Source: Priestia flexa NBRC 15715 (GTDB taxonomy: Bacteria > Bacillota > Bacilli > Bacillales > Bacillaceae_H). Taken from it: 32,745 bases of DNA. The notes beneath the pieces were generated by a model. That model made no database searches, was not told the DNA's origin, and worked only from the letters and a program-made list of their open reading frames with translations. This document shows, piece after piece, positions 32,729 to 32,745 of the stretch. The DNA is taken from NCBI RefSeq assembly GCF_001591565.1, contig NZ_BCVD01000032.1, positions 1-32,745 on the forward strand, given 5' to 3'. The translations under genes and the position numbers were made by a program. Each line of letters opens with the position of its first letter. Positions within the stretch are counted from its first letter, which is position 1.

Positions 32729-32745
32729 AAAAAGAGACTGAGATA
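32729..32745 (+). repeat. Start of repeat or terminator at the right edge
   Basis: AAAAAGAGACTGAGATA resembles the AAAAAGAGGCTGGGACATA repeat core with a few changes. Because it begins two bases after a stop codon it might equally be the first arm of a terminator. The window ends before this can be decided. Confidence 0.35.

Overview
The window looks like chromosomal DNA of an endospore-forming member of the Bacillaceae, most likely Priestia (Bacillus) megaterium or a close relative. The evidence is the AT-rich composition, Bacillus-type ribosome binding sites, a type B RNase P RNA, and a gene neighbourhood matching the B. subtilis ypwA / xpt-pbuX / ypvA / ypsC / rnpB / gpsB / ypsA / cotD / mrfB / mrfA region. 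The species assignment is inference. Almost everything up to 27.6 kb lies on the minus strand; the last 4 kb is mixed.

Layout. 1-9.1 kb: a GNAT acetyltransferase; the purine salvage operon xpt-pbuX under a guanine riboswitch and probable PurR boxes; an M32 carboxypeptidase; a DinG-type Fe-S helicase; a small gene; a membrane-protein gene broken by frameshifts; and an RlmL-like rRNA methyltransferase. 9.2-14.6 kb: an isolated GH13 alpha-glucosidase behind cre-like sites, then a cell-envelope stress operon, liaI-liaH-(terminator)-liaF-liaS-liaR, lacking liaG. 14.6-16.6 kb: rnpB, whose promoter is embedded in the gpsB terminator, then gpsB, ypsA and a CotD-type spore coat gene. 16.7-20.9 kb: a possible 31-residue membrane peptide, the mitomycin-repair pair mrfA-mrfB, and a divergent zinc-ribbon protein. 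20.9-23.9 kb: a YyaL/DUF255 protein, a second GNAT enzyme and a DUF4282 membrane protein. 23.9-27.8 kb: a Fur-controlled siderophore importer (yclNOPQ type). 27.8-32.7 kb: a 48-bp perfect palindrome, a divergent MarR / ABM-monooxygenase pair, a DUF6509-like gene, a MITE-like repeat, a small Cys-rich protein, an AEC transporter, an acetate transporter, a cold-shock gene with a long structured leader, a 56-residue gene and a YhcN/YlaJ-type spore lipoprotein.

How the genes work together. The clear modules are purine salvage (riboswitch plus Xpt/PbuX), envelope stress (LiaF/S/R controlling LiaI/H), DNA crosslink repair (MrfA/MrfB) and iron-siderophore uptake. The rest is mainly single-gene housekeeping or sporulation functions separated by strong intrinsic terminators. 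I see no CRISPR array, phage, transposase, tRNA or defence system. The points most worth a second look are small: the three-frameshift membrane gene, the MITE-like element that supplies the end of a neighbouring reading frame, the csp leader hairpin, the terminator-embedded rnpB promoter, and the long palindrome next to the Fur-controlled promoter.
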